From Arthrobacter sp. S41 (GTDB taxonomy: Bacteria > Actinomycetota > Actinomycetes > Actinomycetales > Micrococcaceae): DNA of 64,000 nucleotides. Shown here in pieces: positions 50,640 to 61,200 of the stretch. The first letter of the stretch is position 1, and each line of letters starts with the position of its first letter. Both the position numbers and the translations under genes were made by a program. The stretch covers positions 1-64,000 of the forward strand of contig NZ_SIHY01000004.1 of NCBI RefSeq assembly GCF_004320535.1. Reading direction: 5' to 3'. The notes under the pieces were generated by a model. The model ran no database searches. It was not told the origin of the DNA and saw only the letters and a program-made list of their open reading frames with translations.

Positions 50640-51782
50640 ATGGCAATTCAGAGCAAAGCGAAGTCGCTACCAACCCGGGTAACTGGCTTCCTCGCTGCGC
50701 GCAACCGCTCTGGGCTGTTACGCGCGCGCAGCTCCCTTCCAAGGATTTTGCGCATGACCATGGGCGCCATCGGCGCCTTCTGGATCGCGGAGAGCATCTG
50801 GGGACATACACAACCGATTTTTGCCGCCACCAGCGCACTGATCTCCTTGGGCTTTGGAGCCTCAACCACGATACGCAAAACCGCTGAAGTCGCTTTGGGC
50901 TGCACCTTGGGTGTGGCACTGGGCGATACGCTGATGCATTGGTTTGGCCAAGGTATCTGGCAGGCCGCGGTGGTGATGTCGCTGAGTTTGGTGGTGGCTC
51001 GTTATCTAGATTCCGGGGCCATCTTCTCCACTCAGCTCGGGATGCAGTCAGCCCTTGTGGTGTTATTGCCGATCAGCGTTGATGGGCCTTTTGCCAGATC
51101 CATTGACGCTTTAACCGGATCATTATTGGCGTTGCTGGTGATTGTTCTTTGGCCTTCGGACCCGCGGCGCACCCCGGTCTCAGCGCTCAGCGACTTGTTT
51201 AAGGAACTTTCTGAGGCAATTTTGGAATGTTCCTGGGCCATTCGTGACGATGATCGTCGTGCGGCATTCCACGCGCTGATTAAGGCGCGCGCCACCCAGA
51301 GTCACCTGGATAAGTTACCCGGCGCTTTTAGTGCTTCGAAGGAACTGGCGATGATTTCGCCGTCCGGACGCCGGCATCGCCATGAGCTCAATCGGCTTTC
51401 CGAACGCTTTAACCACTATGACTGGACGGCGCGTAACCTTCGCGTTTTTGCCCGCCGGTTATCTTCGGTCATCACCAATGGGGCGCTGACCCCAGAAGGT
51501 GCCGAATCGCTCGCGCCACTTTTGCGTGAAGTATCCGAAGCGGTGAACGCGCTGGCGCACTCGGTTCGCGAACAGAATCTGGCCGGTCAACGAAAGTACG
51601 AACGGGCAGCTATCCGCCAGCTGGAAAATGCGGCAGCACAGCTAGACCCGCAGAGCTTAGGCGTCCAAGGTTTGCAAGGTGAAGGATTAGTCCTGTTGTT
51701 GCGCCCGATGATCGTTGACCTTCTAGAATCTGCAGGACGCAATCACGATGAAGCCATCGCAGCGTTGCCCAAGCTCTCCTGA
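50640..51782 (+). CDS. FUSC-family membrane protein
   Basis: The 380-residue product has five to six hydrophobic segments in residues 35-170 (IAESIWGHTQPIFAATSALISLGFG, GCTLGVALGDTLMHWFG, ALVVLLPISVDGPF). A long cytoplasmic helical region follows (about 180-380). This matches the aromatic-acid-exporter / fusaric acid resistance (FUSC/ArAE) group, here with one membrane half. It is possibly an efflux pump component; the substrate is unknown. GGGAG precedes ATG 50640. Confidence 0.8.
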   Translation: MAIQSKAKSLPTRVTGFLAARNRSGLLRARSSLPRILRMTMGAIGAFWIAESIWGHTQPIFAATSALISLGFGASTTIRKTAEVALGCTLGVALGDTLMHWFGQGIWQAAVVMSLSLVVARYLDSGAIFSTQLGMQSALVVLLPISVDGPFARSIDALTGSLLALLVIVLWPSDPRRTPVSALSDLFKELSEAILECSWAIRDDDRRAAFHALIKARATQSHLDKLPGAFSASKELAMISPSGRRHRHELNRLSERFNHYDWTARNLRVFARRLSSVITNGALTPEGAESLAPLLREVSEAVNALAHSVREQNLAGQRKYERAAIRQLENAAAQLDPQSLGVQGLQGEGLVLLLRPMIVDLLESAGRNHDEAIAALPKLS

Positions 51783-51817
51783 ACAAAAATGTCGGCCGGG
51801 GTCGATAGCATTAGGCT

Positions 51818-53212
51818 ATGGCCAAAACCTCCACGCGCACCAAATCTTCAGCAACCTTCAAATGCTCGGAATGCGGATGGACCACTATCAAATGGGTGGG
51901 ACGTTGCGGCGAATGCCAAGCGTGGGGCACCGTTGAAGAAGTAGGCACCGTTTCGGCGCGCACCGTCGCGGCGGCCAAGGTGGCGCATCCGGCTAAGCCA
52001 ATCGCTCAGATTGACGGCTCCGAGGCAGCCTTCAGGCCCAGCGGTGTTTCCGAACTGGACCGTGTTTTAGGTGGCGGATTGGTTCCAGCTGCAGCAATCC
52101 TGCTCGCCGGAGAACCGGGCGTGGGTAAGTCCACACTGTTACTGGATGTAGCGGCAAAGGCAGCAAATACCGGTCTTCGAGTGCTGTATCTGACCGGTGA
52201 AGAATCGGCGGCTCAGGTGAAATCCCGGGCCGAACGTATCAACGCCGTGGCCGATAACCTTTACCTCGCTGCAGAAACTGACCTTGCCCTCGCGCTGGGA
52301 CAGATCCAAGAGATCGACCCACAACTGCTGATTTTGGACTCGGTCCAGACCTTCTCCTCAGCGGAGATTGATGGGGCTGCCGGCGGCGTCTCCCAGGTAC
52401 GCGAGGTGGCGGCCTCTATCATCAACGCTGCCAAGACCCGGGCCATGTCCACCATCATGGTCGGACACGTGACCAAGGAAGGCTCCGTGGCCGGTCCGCG
52501 CCTACTCGAGCACCTAGTTGATGTGGTCTGCCAGTTTGATGGTGAGAAGCATTCGCGCTTGCGCATTCTGCGAGCGCTGAAAAACCGTTACGGTGCTACC
52601 GATGAGGTGGGCTGCTTTGATCTGAATGAGGACGGCATTGAATCGCTCACCGATCCGTCCAAGCTTTTTGTCACCCGTACCCGCAATCCGGTACCGGGCA
52701 CCTGCATCACCGTGACGCTGGAGGGCCGACGCCCGCTGGTAGCCGAGGTGCAGACCTTGCTATCACGCAGTAATGCCCCAGCTGCCCGTCGTGCCACCAG
52801 TGGCCTGGATGCTGCACGCGCCCAAATGGTCGTGGCCGTTCTACAAGCTCGGGCCCATATGGATCTTTCTTCGATGGACTCCTATATCGCCACGGTGGGC
52901 GGAGTAAAAATTGCCGAACCCGCTTCGGATCTTGCCTGCGCGTTGGCTTTGGCTTCCTCGATGAATGAGTTCCCGCTGCCCCAGGACTTTGTGGCCTTTG
53001 GTGAGGTGGGGCTGGCCGGTGAAGTACGCCAAGTTCCCGAGATCTCGCGGCGAATCACCGAAGCCCAACGGCTTGGGTTCTCCTTTGCTATGGCTCCGGC
53101 GACCCCGGAACCACTGAAAAACATTCCCGAGGGTATCCACGTATTCCAAGTGGAGAACATAGCTCAGGCACTGGATGTTGCCTTCACCCAGCGACAGAAA
53201 CCAGCACGATAA
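51818..53212 (+). CDS. radA: DNA repair protein RadA
   Basis: The 464-residue protein starts with the four-cysteine zinc ribbon (CSECGWTTIKWVGRCGEC, residues 14-31). The RecA-like ATPase has Walker A GEPGVGKST (about 95) and LLILDSVQTF. Next come the RadA-specific KNRYG (in LKNRYGATDEVGCF) and the C-terminal Lon-like domain (about 280-460). It acts in recombination intermediates and branch migration. It is followed after 34 bases by disA, a widespread pairing that links repair and c-di-AMP signalling. Confidence 0.95.
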   Translation: MAKTSTRTKSSATFKCSECGWTTIKWVGRCGECQAWGTVEEVGTVSARTVAAAKVAHPAKPIAQIDGSEAAFRPSGVSELDRVLGGGLVPAAAILLAGEPGVGKSTLLLDVAAKAANTGLRVLYLTGEESAAQVKSRAERINAVADNLYLAAETDLALALGQIQEIDPQLLILDSVQTFSSAEIDGAAGGVSQVREVAASIINAAKTRAMSTIMVGHVTKEGSVAGPRLLEHLVDVVCQFDGEKHSRLRILRALKNRYGATDEVGCFDLNEDGIESLTDPSKLFVTRTRNPVPGTCITVTLEGRRPLVAEVQTLLSRSNAPAARRATSGLDAARAQMVVAVLQARAHMDLSSMDSYIATVGGVKIAEPASDLACALALASSMNEFPLPQDFVAFGEVGLAGEVRQVPEISRRITEAQRLGFSFAMAPATPEPLKNIPEGIHVFQVENIAQALDVAFTQRQKPAR

Positions 53213-53246
53213 ACTTGAGTGTTGTCGCCCGCTGAAAGGACGCAAA

Positions 53247-54320
53247 TTGAAAGCGCACCCATCCCCCGAATTTCTTGCCATCTTGGCCCAGATTGCTCCG
53301 GGAACCGAACTCGCTGCGGGTCTTGAGCGCATTCAGCGTGGCCGCACCGGCGCCCTGATTGTCTTGGGCCACGACAAGGTCGTGGAATCGCTGAGCTCCG
53401 GCGGATTCAGAATCAACGCGGACTACAGCCCAACCCGGATCCGCGAGCTGGCCAAAATGGACGGCGCGATCATCCTTGACGGCACGGCACGGCAGATCCT
53501 GCAGGCCGGCGTACAGCTAATGCCCGATGCGCAGATTGATACCCAAGAATCGGGTACCCGTCACCGCACGGCCGAACGTGTTGCAGTACAGACTGGCTTC
53601 CCGACCATCTCGGTCTCCCAGTCCATGCAAACCATCACCCTGTATGCGGACGGCGAGCGCCACGTGCTTGAACCGGCCGAACGACTGTTGGCCCGAGGTA
53701 ACCAGGCTGTTGCTACCCTAGAGCGCTACCGGCATCGTCTGGACCAGGTCACCAGCGCTTTATCGGCGGCGGAAATTGAAGACGTCGCCACCGCACGTGA
53801 AGTATTGGCGGTTCTGCAGCGCACCGAAATGTTGCGACGAACCAGCGAAGAAATCTCCCGCTACGTTCTGGAGCTGGGTATTGATGGTCGACTGCTAGCG
53901 GCACAGCACGCAGAATTGCTTTCCGGGATCCAGGTTGATAATCAGTTGCTCTTGCGTGATTATGCTCAGGCTGAAGGATCCGAACTGGATATCGATCTGG
54001 CGCTTGGGCGACTTCATGAGGTCAGTGACGCCCAGCTAATCGATATTGAAGGGCTGGCCAAGATCCTGTTCCCACAGGGAACTATTGGTCAGGATGATCA
54101 GCTCTCCCCTAAGGGTTACCGTCTGCTATCGCAGATCCGCACCGTACCTAAGGCCATCGGTGACCGGTTGGTGGCGTCCTTTGATAATTTGCAGCTGCTG
54201 ATGGCCGCCTCGACCACGGCATTGATGGAAATTGAAGGTGTGGGCGAACAGCGTGCGCGGTCCATCCGTGAAGGGCTAGCTCGAATGGCTGAGTCTTCCC
54301 TGCTGGATCGCTACATCTAG
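53247..54320 (+). CDS. disA: DNA integrity scanning diadenylate cyclase DisA
   Basis: The 357-residue product has the DAC domain with DGA (residues 72-74, in MDGAIILDG) and RHR (105-107, in GTRHRTAERVA), the catalytic motifs for making c-di-AMP from two ATP. A helical spine and a C-terminal helix-hairpin-helix DNA-binding domain follow (about 295-350, ALMEIEGVGEQRARSIREGL). TTG 53247 is chosen because AAAGGA lies six bases upstream and the length then fits DisA. An open frame from 53175 overlaps radA. It is downstream of radA in one operon. Confidence 0.95.
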   Translation: MKAHPSPEFLAILAQIAPGTELAAGLERIQRGRTGALIVLGHDKVVESLSSGGFRINADYSPTRIRELAKMDGAIILDGTARQILQAGVQLMPDAQIDTQESGTRHRTAERVAVQTGFPTISVSQSMQTITLYADGERHVLEPAERLLARGNQAVATLERYRHRLDQVTSALSAAEIEDVATAREVLAVLQRTEMLRRTSEEISRYVLELGIDGRLLAAQHAELLSGIQVDNQLLLRDYAQAEGSELDIDLALGRLHEVSDAQLIDIEGLAKILFPQGTIGQDDQLSPKGYRLLSQIRTVPKAIGDRLVASFDNLQLLMAASTTALMEIEGVGEQRARSIREGLARMAESSLLDRYI

Positions 54321-54324
54321 CCAG

Positions 54325-54930
54325 TTACTCCAGTTTGAAGCTCACTGGTTCGGATTCAAATTCTCCGATGGCCGCCGTGAACTTGTAGGTACCGGGGCTT
54401 GGCTGCACACTCACGGCCTTGCAGCCCGGTGCCGAGCGGTCACGGTTCCAGGTGAAACGCGCGTCCTCTTTTTGTCCCGCGGCAAAGGTCAGCGGAACAT
54501 CTTCACGGTTTTGCAGGCAGTCCACGGTGGAGAAGACGCGGTCGGCTCCACTGGAGATCAAAAATTCTTGCTGGCTGGTTCCCACGTTTAAGTCGCACTC
54601 GCGCTTTGAGATGTTTTCGATACCAAGGATCAGCACCGGTTTTTTGCCAGCCGGGTAGCTTTTAGCGTCGGTGGTCGCGGTAATTTTGATCTCGTCCGAC
54701 TTGCACTTCTTGGCCGCATCCTCCGAAGATTCTGTGCTTGGCGCTGCCGAAGAGCTCTGCGCGGTCGGCGAAGGCGCCGGCGCGCTCTGCGGGTCGGAAG
54801 TGAGCAAACCTGCCACTGAGACAACGCCCCAAATGATCAACCCAATCAGTACCACGGCGATTACCGCCACGGTAATACGCCGACGCCGATAGACGCTGGC
54901 TGATGGCTTGGATCCGGGTGCATTGCTCAT
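54325..54930 (-). CDS. Hypothetical membrane-anchored protein with extracytoplasmic domain
   Basis: The 201-residue product has a basic start (YRRRR), one transmembrane helix (about 19-43), a Pro/Ser/Ala-rich linker (about 48-75) and an extracellular beta-rich domain of about 120 residues with four cysteines that may pair. It looks like a single-domain immunoglobulin-like surface protein. I do not know the family by name; it lies between the convergent disA and the divergent mutY. Confidence 0.72.
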   Translation of the reverse strand: MSNAPGSKPSASVYRRRRITVAVIAVVLIGLIIWGVVSVAGLLTSDPQSAPAPSPTAQSSSAAPSTESSEDAAKKCKSDEIKITATTDAKSYPAGKKPVLILGIENISKRECDLNVGTSQQEFLISSGADRVFSTVDCLQNREDVPLTFAAGQKEDARFTWNRDRSAPGCKAVSVQPSPGTYKFTAAIGEFESEPVSFKLE

Positions 54931-54968
54931 AGCTTAAGGCTAATTCATCGGCACACCCGATCCCGGTA

Positions 54969-55925
54969 ATGGCAGGGGAATCGAGCCAAATGCACAAGGT
55001 TGGATACAGTGGTGAGGTGCAGCAAATCCATCACAAAATCAACCAGTGGTACTTGGCAAACTCAAGGGACCTGCCATGGCGTCGTGAAGGCGCAAGCGGC
55101 TGGGAGGTTATGGTCAGCGAATTTATGCTGCAGCAGACTCCCGTGGTGCGCGTACTACCTGTCTGGGAACAGTGGATGAGTCGTTGGCCGCGGCCACAAG
55201 ATCTGGCCGCCGAACCTTTATCTGAAGCGCTCAAGGCCTGGGGACGGTTAGGTTATCCACGCCGCGCGCAGCGCCTACATGCGGCGGCGATTGAAATCAC
55301 CACCGAATACAACGGTGAGGTACCGCGCACCGAAGAAGCGCTACGTGCGCTGCCCGGGGTCGGAGACTATACCGCCGCGGCCATTGCTTGTTTTGCCTTT
55401 GGTCAGCCCACCGTGGTGGTTGATACCAATATCCGACGGGTACACGCCAGACTCTTTGGCGGCATGGCGCTGCCCGAACCCACCCCGCGGGCTAGTGAAT
55501 TCGCCCGTGCTCGGCAAGTGCAGCCCGAAGCTAAAGACGACGCAAATTTGTGGAACGTCTCGGTGATGGAACTAGGTGCCTTGGTTTGCACCGCGCGCAG
55601 CCCCAAATGTGATGCCTGCCCGGTCTTTGACCAGTGCGCATGGATTGCTGCCGGACGCCCGGCACCGCACTACACCCCCAAAGGCCAAGCCTGGCAAGGC
55701 ACGGACCGTCAGGTTCGTGGAGCCATCATGGCCATATTGCGAGAACATGAGCATCCGGTGACACAAACATCTTTCCTTGCTGACCTGTCCCTACAGGAGC
55801 ACACCAGCTATGTGGCGCTAGAAGGATTGCAAGCTGAATTAGCGCAGCGTGAACGAGCCCTGTCCGGTTTGCTCAAAGACGGGCTAGCCGTGCTTGAAGA
55901 CGGACACATTTGCCTGCCGTCCTAG
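54969..55925 (+). CDS. mutY: A/G-specific adenine glycosylase MutY
   Basis: The 318-residue protein has the HhH-GPD fold. It carries VSEFMLQQTPVVRVLPVWEQW, the hairpin LPGVGDYTAAAIACFAFGQ and the catalytic aspartate in VVDTNIRRVHARLFG. The 4Fe-4S ligands are in CTARSPKCDACPVFDQC (C-x6-C-x2-C-x5-C). The C-terminal domain is shorter than in E. coli MutY, as usual in actinobacteria. It removes adenine opposite 8-oxoguanine. ATG 54969 and ATG 54990 are both possible starts. Confidence 0.94.
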   Translation: MAGESSQMHKVGYSGEVQQIHHKINQWYLANSRDLPWRREGASGWEVMVSEFMLQQTPVVRVLPVWEQWMSRWPRPQDLAAEPLSEALKAWGRLGYPRRAQRLHAAAIEITTEYNGEVPRTEEALRALPGVGDYTAAAIACFAFGQPTVVVDTNIRRVHARLFGGMALPEPTPRASEFARARQVQPEAKDDANLWNVSVMELGALVCTARSPKCDACPVFDQCAWIAAGRPAPHYTPKGQAWQGTDRQVRGAIMAILREHEHPVTQTSFLADLSLQEHTSYVALEGLQAELAQRERALSGLLKDGLAVLEDGHICLPS

Positions 55926-55938
55926 TTATGATTAGGCC

Positions 55939-56739
55939 ATGAACGCTTCTGTAGACCCGACCAACGCTGCCCACCAGGTAGCCCGGCATCCTTGGTTCGA
56001 ACGCTTGGCCCGCCTAGGTTATGTCGCCAATGGTGTACTACATGCCACCATGGGCATACTTGCTGCATTTGTGGCCTCCGGCGGGCACGCAAAGGCAGAT
56101 CAAAGCGGTGCCATGCGTGCTTTGGCAGCACAACCCTTTGGCATAGTTCTGCTCTGGATCTGCGCGGCCGGGGCACTCTTACTGGGTCTGTGGTCGCTGG
56201 CTCAGCTCTTCCTTCCCGAGAAAGAGCTACGGGAGCGACTGAAATTTGCGGGAACGGCCGTGGTGTTCTTGGCCGTTGGTTTCACCTTTGGTCGATTTGC
56301 CGTGGGCAGCCCGAGCGATTCGGGAAAGACTACCTCTAGCTTCAGTGGCGAATTGATGAAGTCCTTTGCCGGACGGGCCGTGATAGTTATCATCGGGCTG
56401 ATCCTGTTGGGTATGGCTTGTTACTACATCTATAAGGGTGTCAGTAAGAAGTTTCTGAAGGATCTGGAAAATTCGAGCCGCCGGGATATCTCCAAGGCGA
56501 TCACCTACACCGGCATGCTTGGCTACCCAGCTAAGGGTCTAGTCCTCGGCGCGCTGGGAGTGCTGTTCATCGTGGCCACCGTACAGGGCGATCCCAAAGA
56601 AGCCAGTGGCATTGACGGTGCGCTGAAGGCTATCCGTGATCAAAGTTTCGGCCCCATTGTTTTGGGCGTCATTGGAGTGGGTCTGGTTATCTACGCGCTG
56701 TACCTGATCTTGCGTGCGCGCTACGACCAGATGGACTAG
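55939..56739 (+). CDS. DUF1206 membrane protein
   Basis: The 266-residue protein has six helices arranged as three similar pairs, each with an RLGYVANGVLHATMGILA-like start (here RLGYVANGVLHATMG, then the SFAGRAVIVIIGL and TGMLGYPAKGLVLGALG versions). This is the DUF1206 triple repeat. Function unknown. It starts 13 bases after mutY and is likely co-transcribed. Confidence 0.88.
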   Translation: MNASVDPTNAAHQVARHPWFERLARLGYVANGVLHATMGILAAFVASGGHAKADQSGAMRALAAQPFGIVLLWICAAGALLLGLWSLAQLFLPEKELRERLKFAGTAVVFLAVGFTFGRFAVGSPSDSGKTTSSFSGELMKSFAGRAVIVIIGLILLGMACYYIYKGVSKKFLKDLENSSRRDISKAITYTGMLGYPAKGLVLGALGVLFIVATVQGDPKEASGIDGALKAIRDQSFGPIVLGVIGVGLVIYALYLILRARYDQMD

Positions 56740-56742
56740 AGG

Positions 56743-57255
56743 CTACTGCTCCAATGAGATGATCATGCGGGTATTGCCCAAGGTATTGGGTTTTACCCGC
56801 GCAAGGTCGAGGAACTCGGCCACGCCTTCGTCTCGCGAGTGCAGGATTTCTTGGTAGACAATGGGATCAACTGCGCTCTGATCCGCCATAACGCTAAATC
56901 CGTGGCGTTCAAAGAATGCCACTTCAAAGGTCAGACAGAACACCCGTGTTACACCCACAGCCTTGGCCCGGCGGATTAGCTCTTCGAGCAATAGGTGTCC
57001 GATGCCTTGGCCGCGCACCTGTTCAGAGGTGGCCAGCGTGCGAATCTCGGCAATGTCTTCCCAGATCACGTGCAAGCCGCCGCAGCCAATGACATTTCCG
57101 TCCGAGTCCTGAGCCATCACAAATTCCTGAATGGATTCGTAATAGGTGACTGCTTCCTTGTCCAGCAGGATCCGCTTTTCAGCTAGCGGTCGCACAAGCT
57201 CGCGGATCGCTGCGACATCACTGGTTTTTGCTGAACGGACGGTAAAAGTATTCAC
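56743..57255 (-). CDS. argA: GNAT acetyltransferase, probable N-acetylglutamate synthase (ArgA-like)
   Basis: The 170-residue single-domain GNAT protein has RTLATSEQVRGQGIGHLLLEELIRRAKAVGV (acetyl-CoA loop near 72-100). Its VFCLTFEVAFFERHGF segment resembles Mycobacterium Rv2747-type N-acetylglutamate synthases of similar length. These make N-acetylglutamate, the first intermediate of arginine synthesis. A function outside arginine synthesis cannot be excluded because no other arg genes are near. Confidence 0.78.
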   Translation of the reverse strand: MNTFTVRSAKTSDVAAIRELVRPLAEKRILLDKEAVTYYESIQEFVMAQDSDGNVIGCGGLHVIWEDIAEIRTLATSEQVRGQGIGHLLLEELIRRAKAVGVTRVFCLTFEVAFFERHGFSVMADQSAVDPIVYQEILHSRDEGVAEFLDLARVKPNTLGNTRMIISLEQ

Positions 57256-57383
57256 CTGATAAATCCTATGCCCGATAGTTCGCAGAGTTTAAGTCGATGC
57301 CAGAAATGTCATAGAACGATGCGCCTGGTTGCGACTATGCCAAACTGAGCTAGAACCGCAGTTCGACCAGTTTAAGGATGAGG

Positions 57384-58610
57384 ATGTCAGTCAAGGAAGT
57401 ACGCCCAGGGTTTGGGCTGCTGGCCATCCTCTTATCCGCTGTCGGCATTGCCCCACTGCTTAACTACGGGCTTAGCGCGACAAGTGATCTGGTGATTCGA
57501 GATCTGGGCATCACCGAGTCCCAATTTGGTCTGCTGGCTACCGTTTGTTTTGGGTGCGCCGCGATAGGTAATGCTGCGTTTGGTAAATTCTCGGATCGGC
57601 AACCAGATACCCGGTTGATGCTGATCATTTTTGGTGCCGCCACGCTAGCTCTGGGGCTTGCCGCCGTAAATGCCGGCTACATTCTTTTGTTGGTGGCTGC
57701 CGGTGTTTCTGGGCTCGCCCAGTCATTTCCCAACGGTGTCACCAATCGTATTTTGGTCCAGCGAGTGCCTAGCGAACAACGGATCAACTGGACCGGGATT
57801 AAACAGTCTGGTGTTCAGGTCTCCCAGTTGATAGGCAGCGTGGGGTTCCCGCTTCTGGCCGCCGTCATTGGCTGGCGGGGAGCATCGCTGACCGGAGCCG
57901 TACTGGCTGCGGTGCTGGCCATTCTTGCAGTACGCATTCTGAACAGCACACCTCTGCTTCAAGCTCCAGAGTCGAGCCCCAGTAAGCAATCCGGGCCGAA
58001 GTCTGAAACCCCGATTGCACAGGCGGCACCTTCTACCCGGTACGTCATTTATGCATTAACCCTCTTTGGGTTTATCAACGGTGTTGGGGTTCAGGCCACC
58101 AATGTGTATTTGGCGCTGTTTGCGGTGCGCGAACTGCACTTCTCGCTCATCGCCGGCGGCCTGACCGCTGCAGTGGCCGGTGTGGTCGGAGTCAGCGCAC
58201 GAGTGGGTTGGGGCAGGATGATGTCCCGCGGCATCGCTGCACCAAAACTGCTTCTACTACTGGCCTCGCTTGCCACCTGCGGGGCCGTGAGCTTCCTGCT
58301 CTCCGAACAATGGCACTGCGCGACGCTGCTCTGGGTTGCGGTGATCTTGCACGGCGCCTCGGCCTTAGGCGTCTCGGTGGTTCTCATGGCTGCCTTGCTC
58401 CGCGCGGTTCCTGCTAACCGATTGGGCAGCGCCAGTGGCATCGTCTCTGCTGGGCAATTTGGTGGATTCACCGTTGGCCCGCTGGCCATGGGCCTGCTGG
58501 TCGGATCCGCAGGCGGCTTCACCGTTGGTTGGATCTGCGTGATCGGTGTTTATCTTTGCTGCACAGCTCTGGGACTGGTCTTGGTCTTGCGCTCGGCTTC
58601 CCGGCGTTAA
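57384..58610 (+). CDS. MFS transporter
   Basis: The 408-residue membrane protein has 12 helices in two halves with a polar central loop (about 195-220). GKFSDRQPDTRLMLI is the loop 2-3 motif, and GWGRMMSRGIAAPKLLLL the matching one in the second half. It resembles CynX/NimT-like or sugar-type MFS members; no substrate can be named. ATG 57384 has AAGG at a better distance than ATG 57378. It ends before a hairpin shared with clpC. Confidence 0.82.
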   Translation: MSVKEVRPGFGLLAILLSAVGIAPLLNYGLSATSDLVIRDLGITESQFGLLATVCFGCAAIGNAAFGKFSDRQPDTRLMLIIFGAATLALGLAAVNAGYILLLVAAGVSGLAQSFPNGVTNRILVQRVPSEQRINWTGIKQSGVQVSQLIGSVGFPLLAAVIGWRGASLTGAVLAAVLAILAVRILNSTPLLQAPESSPSKQSGPKSETPIAQAAPSTRYVIYALTLFGFINGVGVQATNVYLALFAVRELHFSLIAGGLTAAVAGVVGVSARVGWGRMMSRGIAAPKLLLLLASLATCGAVSFLLSEQWHCATLLWVAVILHGASALGVSVVLMAALLRAVPANRLGSASGIVSAGQFGGFTVGPLAMGLLVGSAGGFTVGWICVIGVYLCCTALGLVLVLRSASRR

Positions 58611-58626
58611 AGCAAGGCGTTAAAGC

Positions 58627-58668
58627 AACTAGCCGTGGAACCAGATTTCTCTTGTTCCACGGCTAGTT
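58627..58668. terminator. Bidirectional terminator between MFS gene and clpC
   Basis: Perfect 15-bp arms (58627-58641, 58654-58668) with a 12-base loop lie between the two convergent stop codons. Confidence 0.75.
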
Positions 58669-58686
58669 GTTACAAACGGTTTGAGC

Positions 58687-61200
58687 TTAGCTTTCCAGCG
58701 CTGCTGGTGCCGGCTCGCCTTCTAGCTGGCCTGGGCCGCCTTCGGCGCGGAAGACGAACTTCTGCAGTTCACCCTCGCCCTCAACGTCCACGGTGACATG
58801 CTGTCCAGCAACAATCTGACCGAATAGGATCCGCTCGGAGAGCTGATCTTCGATGTCGCGCTGAATGGTACGACGCAGTGGACGAGCGCCCATTGCTGGG
58901 TCGTAGCCACGCTGTGCCAACAGGCTGCGAGCACCCTGGGTCAGCTCGATGGTCATCTCGCGTTCCTTCAGACGCTTGGCCAGGCGGCCAACAAACAGGT
59001 CGACGATCTCTTCGATCTCGTCCTGGTTGAGCTGAGGGAAGACCACGGTGTCATCAACACGGTTCAAGAACTCAGGGCGGAAGTGCTGACGTAGCTCTTC
59101 TTGCACCTTGGCCTGCATGCGCTCATAACCGGTCTTGGTATCCGCGACCGACTGGAAGCCGGTCATTACACCCTTAGAGATGTCACGGGTACCGAGGTTG
59201 GTGGTCATGATGATGATGGTGTTCTTGAAGTCCACTACGCGGCCCTGGGAGTCAGTCAATCGACCGTCTTCCAGAATCTGCAGCAGCGAGTTGAACAGGT
59301 CAGCGTGAGCCTTTTCAACCTCGTCGAAGAGCACTACGGAGAATGGACGACGACGGACCTTTTCGGTCAGCTGTCCACCTTCTTCGTAACCGACGTAGCC
59401 TGGAGGGGCACCGAAGAGTCGGGAAACGGTGTGCTTCTCCGAGTATTCGGACATGTCCAAGGTGATCAGTGCGTCTTCTTCACCGAAGAGGAATTCCGCC
59501 AACGCCTTAGCCAGCTCGGTCTTACCCACACCGGTTGGACCGGCGAAGATGAACGAGCCACCTGGGCGGTTTGGATCCTTCAGGCCTGCACGGGTGCGGC
59601 GGATCGCCTGGGAGATGGCCTTGATAGCCGAATCCTGGCCGATAACACGCTTGTGCAGTTCTGCTTCCATGTTCAGCAGACGTGAGGACTCTTCCTCGGT
59701 CAGCTTCACAACCGGGATGCCGGTGGAGTTAGCCAGAACTTCAGCAATGAGCTCTTCGGTGACCTCGGATACTTCATCCATGTCACCGTTGCGCCACGAC
59801 TTTTCCTTTTCGTTGCGCGCCTCGATGAGCTTGGACTCCTTGTCGCGCAGCGAGGCTGCACCTTCGAAGTCCTGGGCGTCGATCGCCGCTTCCTTCTCCA
59901 GGCGTACGGTCGCGATCTCCTCGTCCATTTCCTTCAGGGCAGGAGGTGCGGTCATCCGCTGGATGCGCAGGCGGGCACCGGCTTCATCGATCAAATCCAC
60001 TGCCTTATCTGGCAGGAAACGATCCGAAATGTAGCGGTGAGCCAACGTTGCGGCAGCCTGTAATGCGCCATCGGTGATGGTCACGCGGTGGTGTGCCTCG
60101 TAGCGGTCACGCAGGCCACGAAGGATCTGCGTGGTCAGCTCAACAGTTGGTTCCTTGACCTGAATCGGCTGGAAGCGACGCTCAAGCGCTGCATCCTTCT
60201 CGATGTTCTTGCGGTACTCATCAAGGGTGGTGGCACCAATGGTCTGCAACTCGCCACGAGCCAACATAGGCTTGAGGATGGAAGCAGCGTCAATAGCACC
60301 TTCGGCCGCACCAGCACCCACCAGGGTGTGGATCTCATCGATGAACAAGATGATATCGCCACGGGTGCGGATCTCCTTGAGGACCTTCTTCAGGCGCTCT
60401 TCGAAGTCACCACGGTAACGGGAACCGGCGACCAATGAACCGAGGTCCAAGGTGTATAGCTGCTTGTCCTTGATGGTTTCTGGTACGTCGCCGCGAACGA
60501 TCGACTGGGCCAGGCCTTCAACTACGGCAGTCTTACCAACGCCAGGTTCACCAATAAGAACTGGGTTGTTCTTGGTACGGCGCGAGAGGACCTGCATGAC
60601 GCGTTCCATCTCGTGCTCGCGACCGATCACCGGATCCAGCTTGCCTTCGCGGGCAGCTGCGGTGAGGTTGCGACCAAACTGGTCCAGTACCGCCGAACCG
60701 GCCGGGGTACCTTCCTGCTGTCCGCCCGAGCTAACACCAGCGGCGGCAGTTTCCTTGCCACCCTGGTAGCCCGAGAGCAGCTGAATGACCTGCTGGCGCA
60801 CGCGGCCAAGGTCAGCACCCAGCTTCACTAGAACCTGAGCAGCAACACCTTCGCCCTCGCGGATCAAACCGAGCAGAATGTGCTCGGTGCCAATGTAGTT
60901 ATGACCCAGCTGCAACGCTTCGCGCAGCGACAATTCCAAGACCTTCTTGGCGCGAGGAGTGAACGGGATATGACCGGAAGGAGCCTGCTGGCCCTTACCG
61001 ATAATCTCCTGAACCTGCTCACGTACGGCACCCAACGAAATATTCAGCGACTCGAGCGCTTTAGCGGCTACGCCATCACCTTCGTGGATTAGGCCGAGCA
61101 GCAGGTGCTCGGTGCCGATGTAATTGTGGTTGAGCATGCGCGCCTCTTCTTGGGCGAGCACGACAACTCGACGGGCACGGTCGGTAAATCTCTCAAACAT
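58687..61200 (-). CDS. clpC: AAA+ protease chaperone ClpC
   Basis: The 837-residue Hsp100 protein starts [21 protein letters not shown] with two Clp-N repeats (1-150). AAA domain 1 has [15 protein letters not shown] and is followed by a short M domain (about 415-475). AAA domain 2 has [20 protein letters not shown], and the [17 protein letters not shown] loop follows. It unfolds substrates for the ClpP protease and is essential in many actinobacteria. ATG 61200 with AAGGAG upstream is chosen over GTG 61209. The 61210-61405 stretch upstream should hold its promoter; I see no convincing operator. Confidence 0.96.
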   Translation of the reverse strand: MFERFTDRARRVVVLAQEEARMLNHNYIGTEHLLLGLIHEGDGVAAKALESLNISLGAVREQVQEIIGKGQQAPSGHIPFTPRAKKVLELSLREALQLGHNYIGTEHILLGLIREGEGVAAQVLVKLGADLGRVRQQVIQLLSGYQGGKETAAAGVSSGGQQEGTPAGSAVLDQFGRNLTAAAREGKLDPVIGREHEMERVMQVLSRRTKNNPVLIGEPGVGKTAVVEGLAQSIVRGDVPETIKDKQLYTLDLGSLVAGSRYRGDFEERLKKVLKEIRTRGDIILFIDEIHTLVGAGAAEGAIDAASILKPMLARGELQTIGATTLDEYRKNIEKDAALERRFQPIQVKEPTVELTTQILRGLRDRYEAHHRVTITDGALQAAATLAHRYISDRFLPDKAVDLIDEAGARLRIQRMTAPPALKEMDEEIATVRLEKEAAIDAQDFEGAASLRDKESKLIEARNEKEKSWRNGDMDEVSEVTEELIAEVLANSTGIPVVKLTEEESSRLLNMEAELHKRVIGQDSAIKAISQAIRRTRAGLKDPNRPGGSFIFAGPTGVGKTELAKALAEFLFGEEDALITLDMSEYSEKHTVSRLFGAPPGYVGYEEGGQLTEKVRRRPFSVVLFDEVEKAHADLFNSLLQILEDGRLTDSQGRVVDFKNTIIIMTTNLGTRDISKGVMTGFQSVADTKTGYERMQAKVQEELRQHFRPEFLNRVDDTVVFPQLNQDEIEEIVDLFVGRLAKRLKEREMTIELTQGARSLLAQRGYDPAMGARPLRRTIQRDIEDQLSERILFGQIVAGQHVTVDVEGEGELQKFVFRAEGGPGQLEGEPAPAALES

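Noticed and set aside
53175-54320. disA starting upstream inside radA
   Set aside because: The extension overlaps radA and has no ribosome site, whereas TTG 53247 has AAAGGA at six bases and gives the family length.
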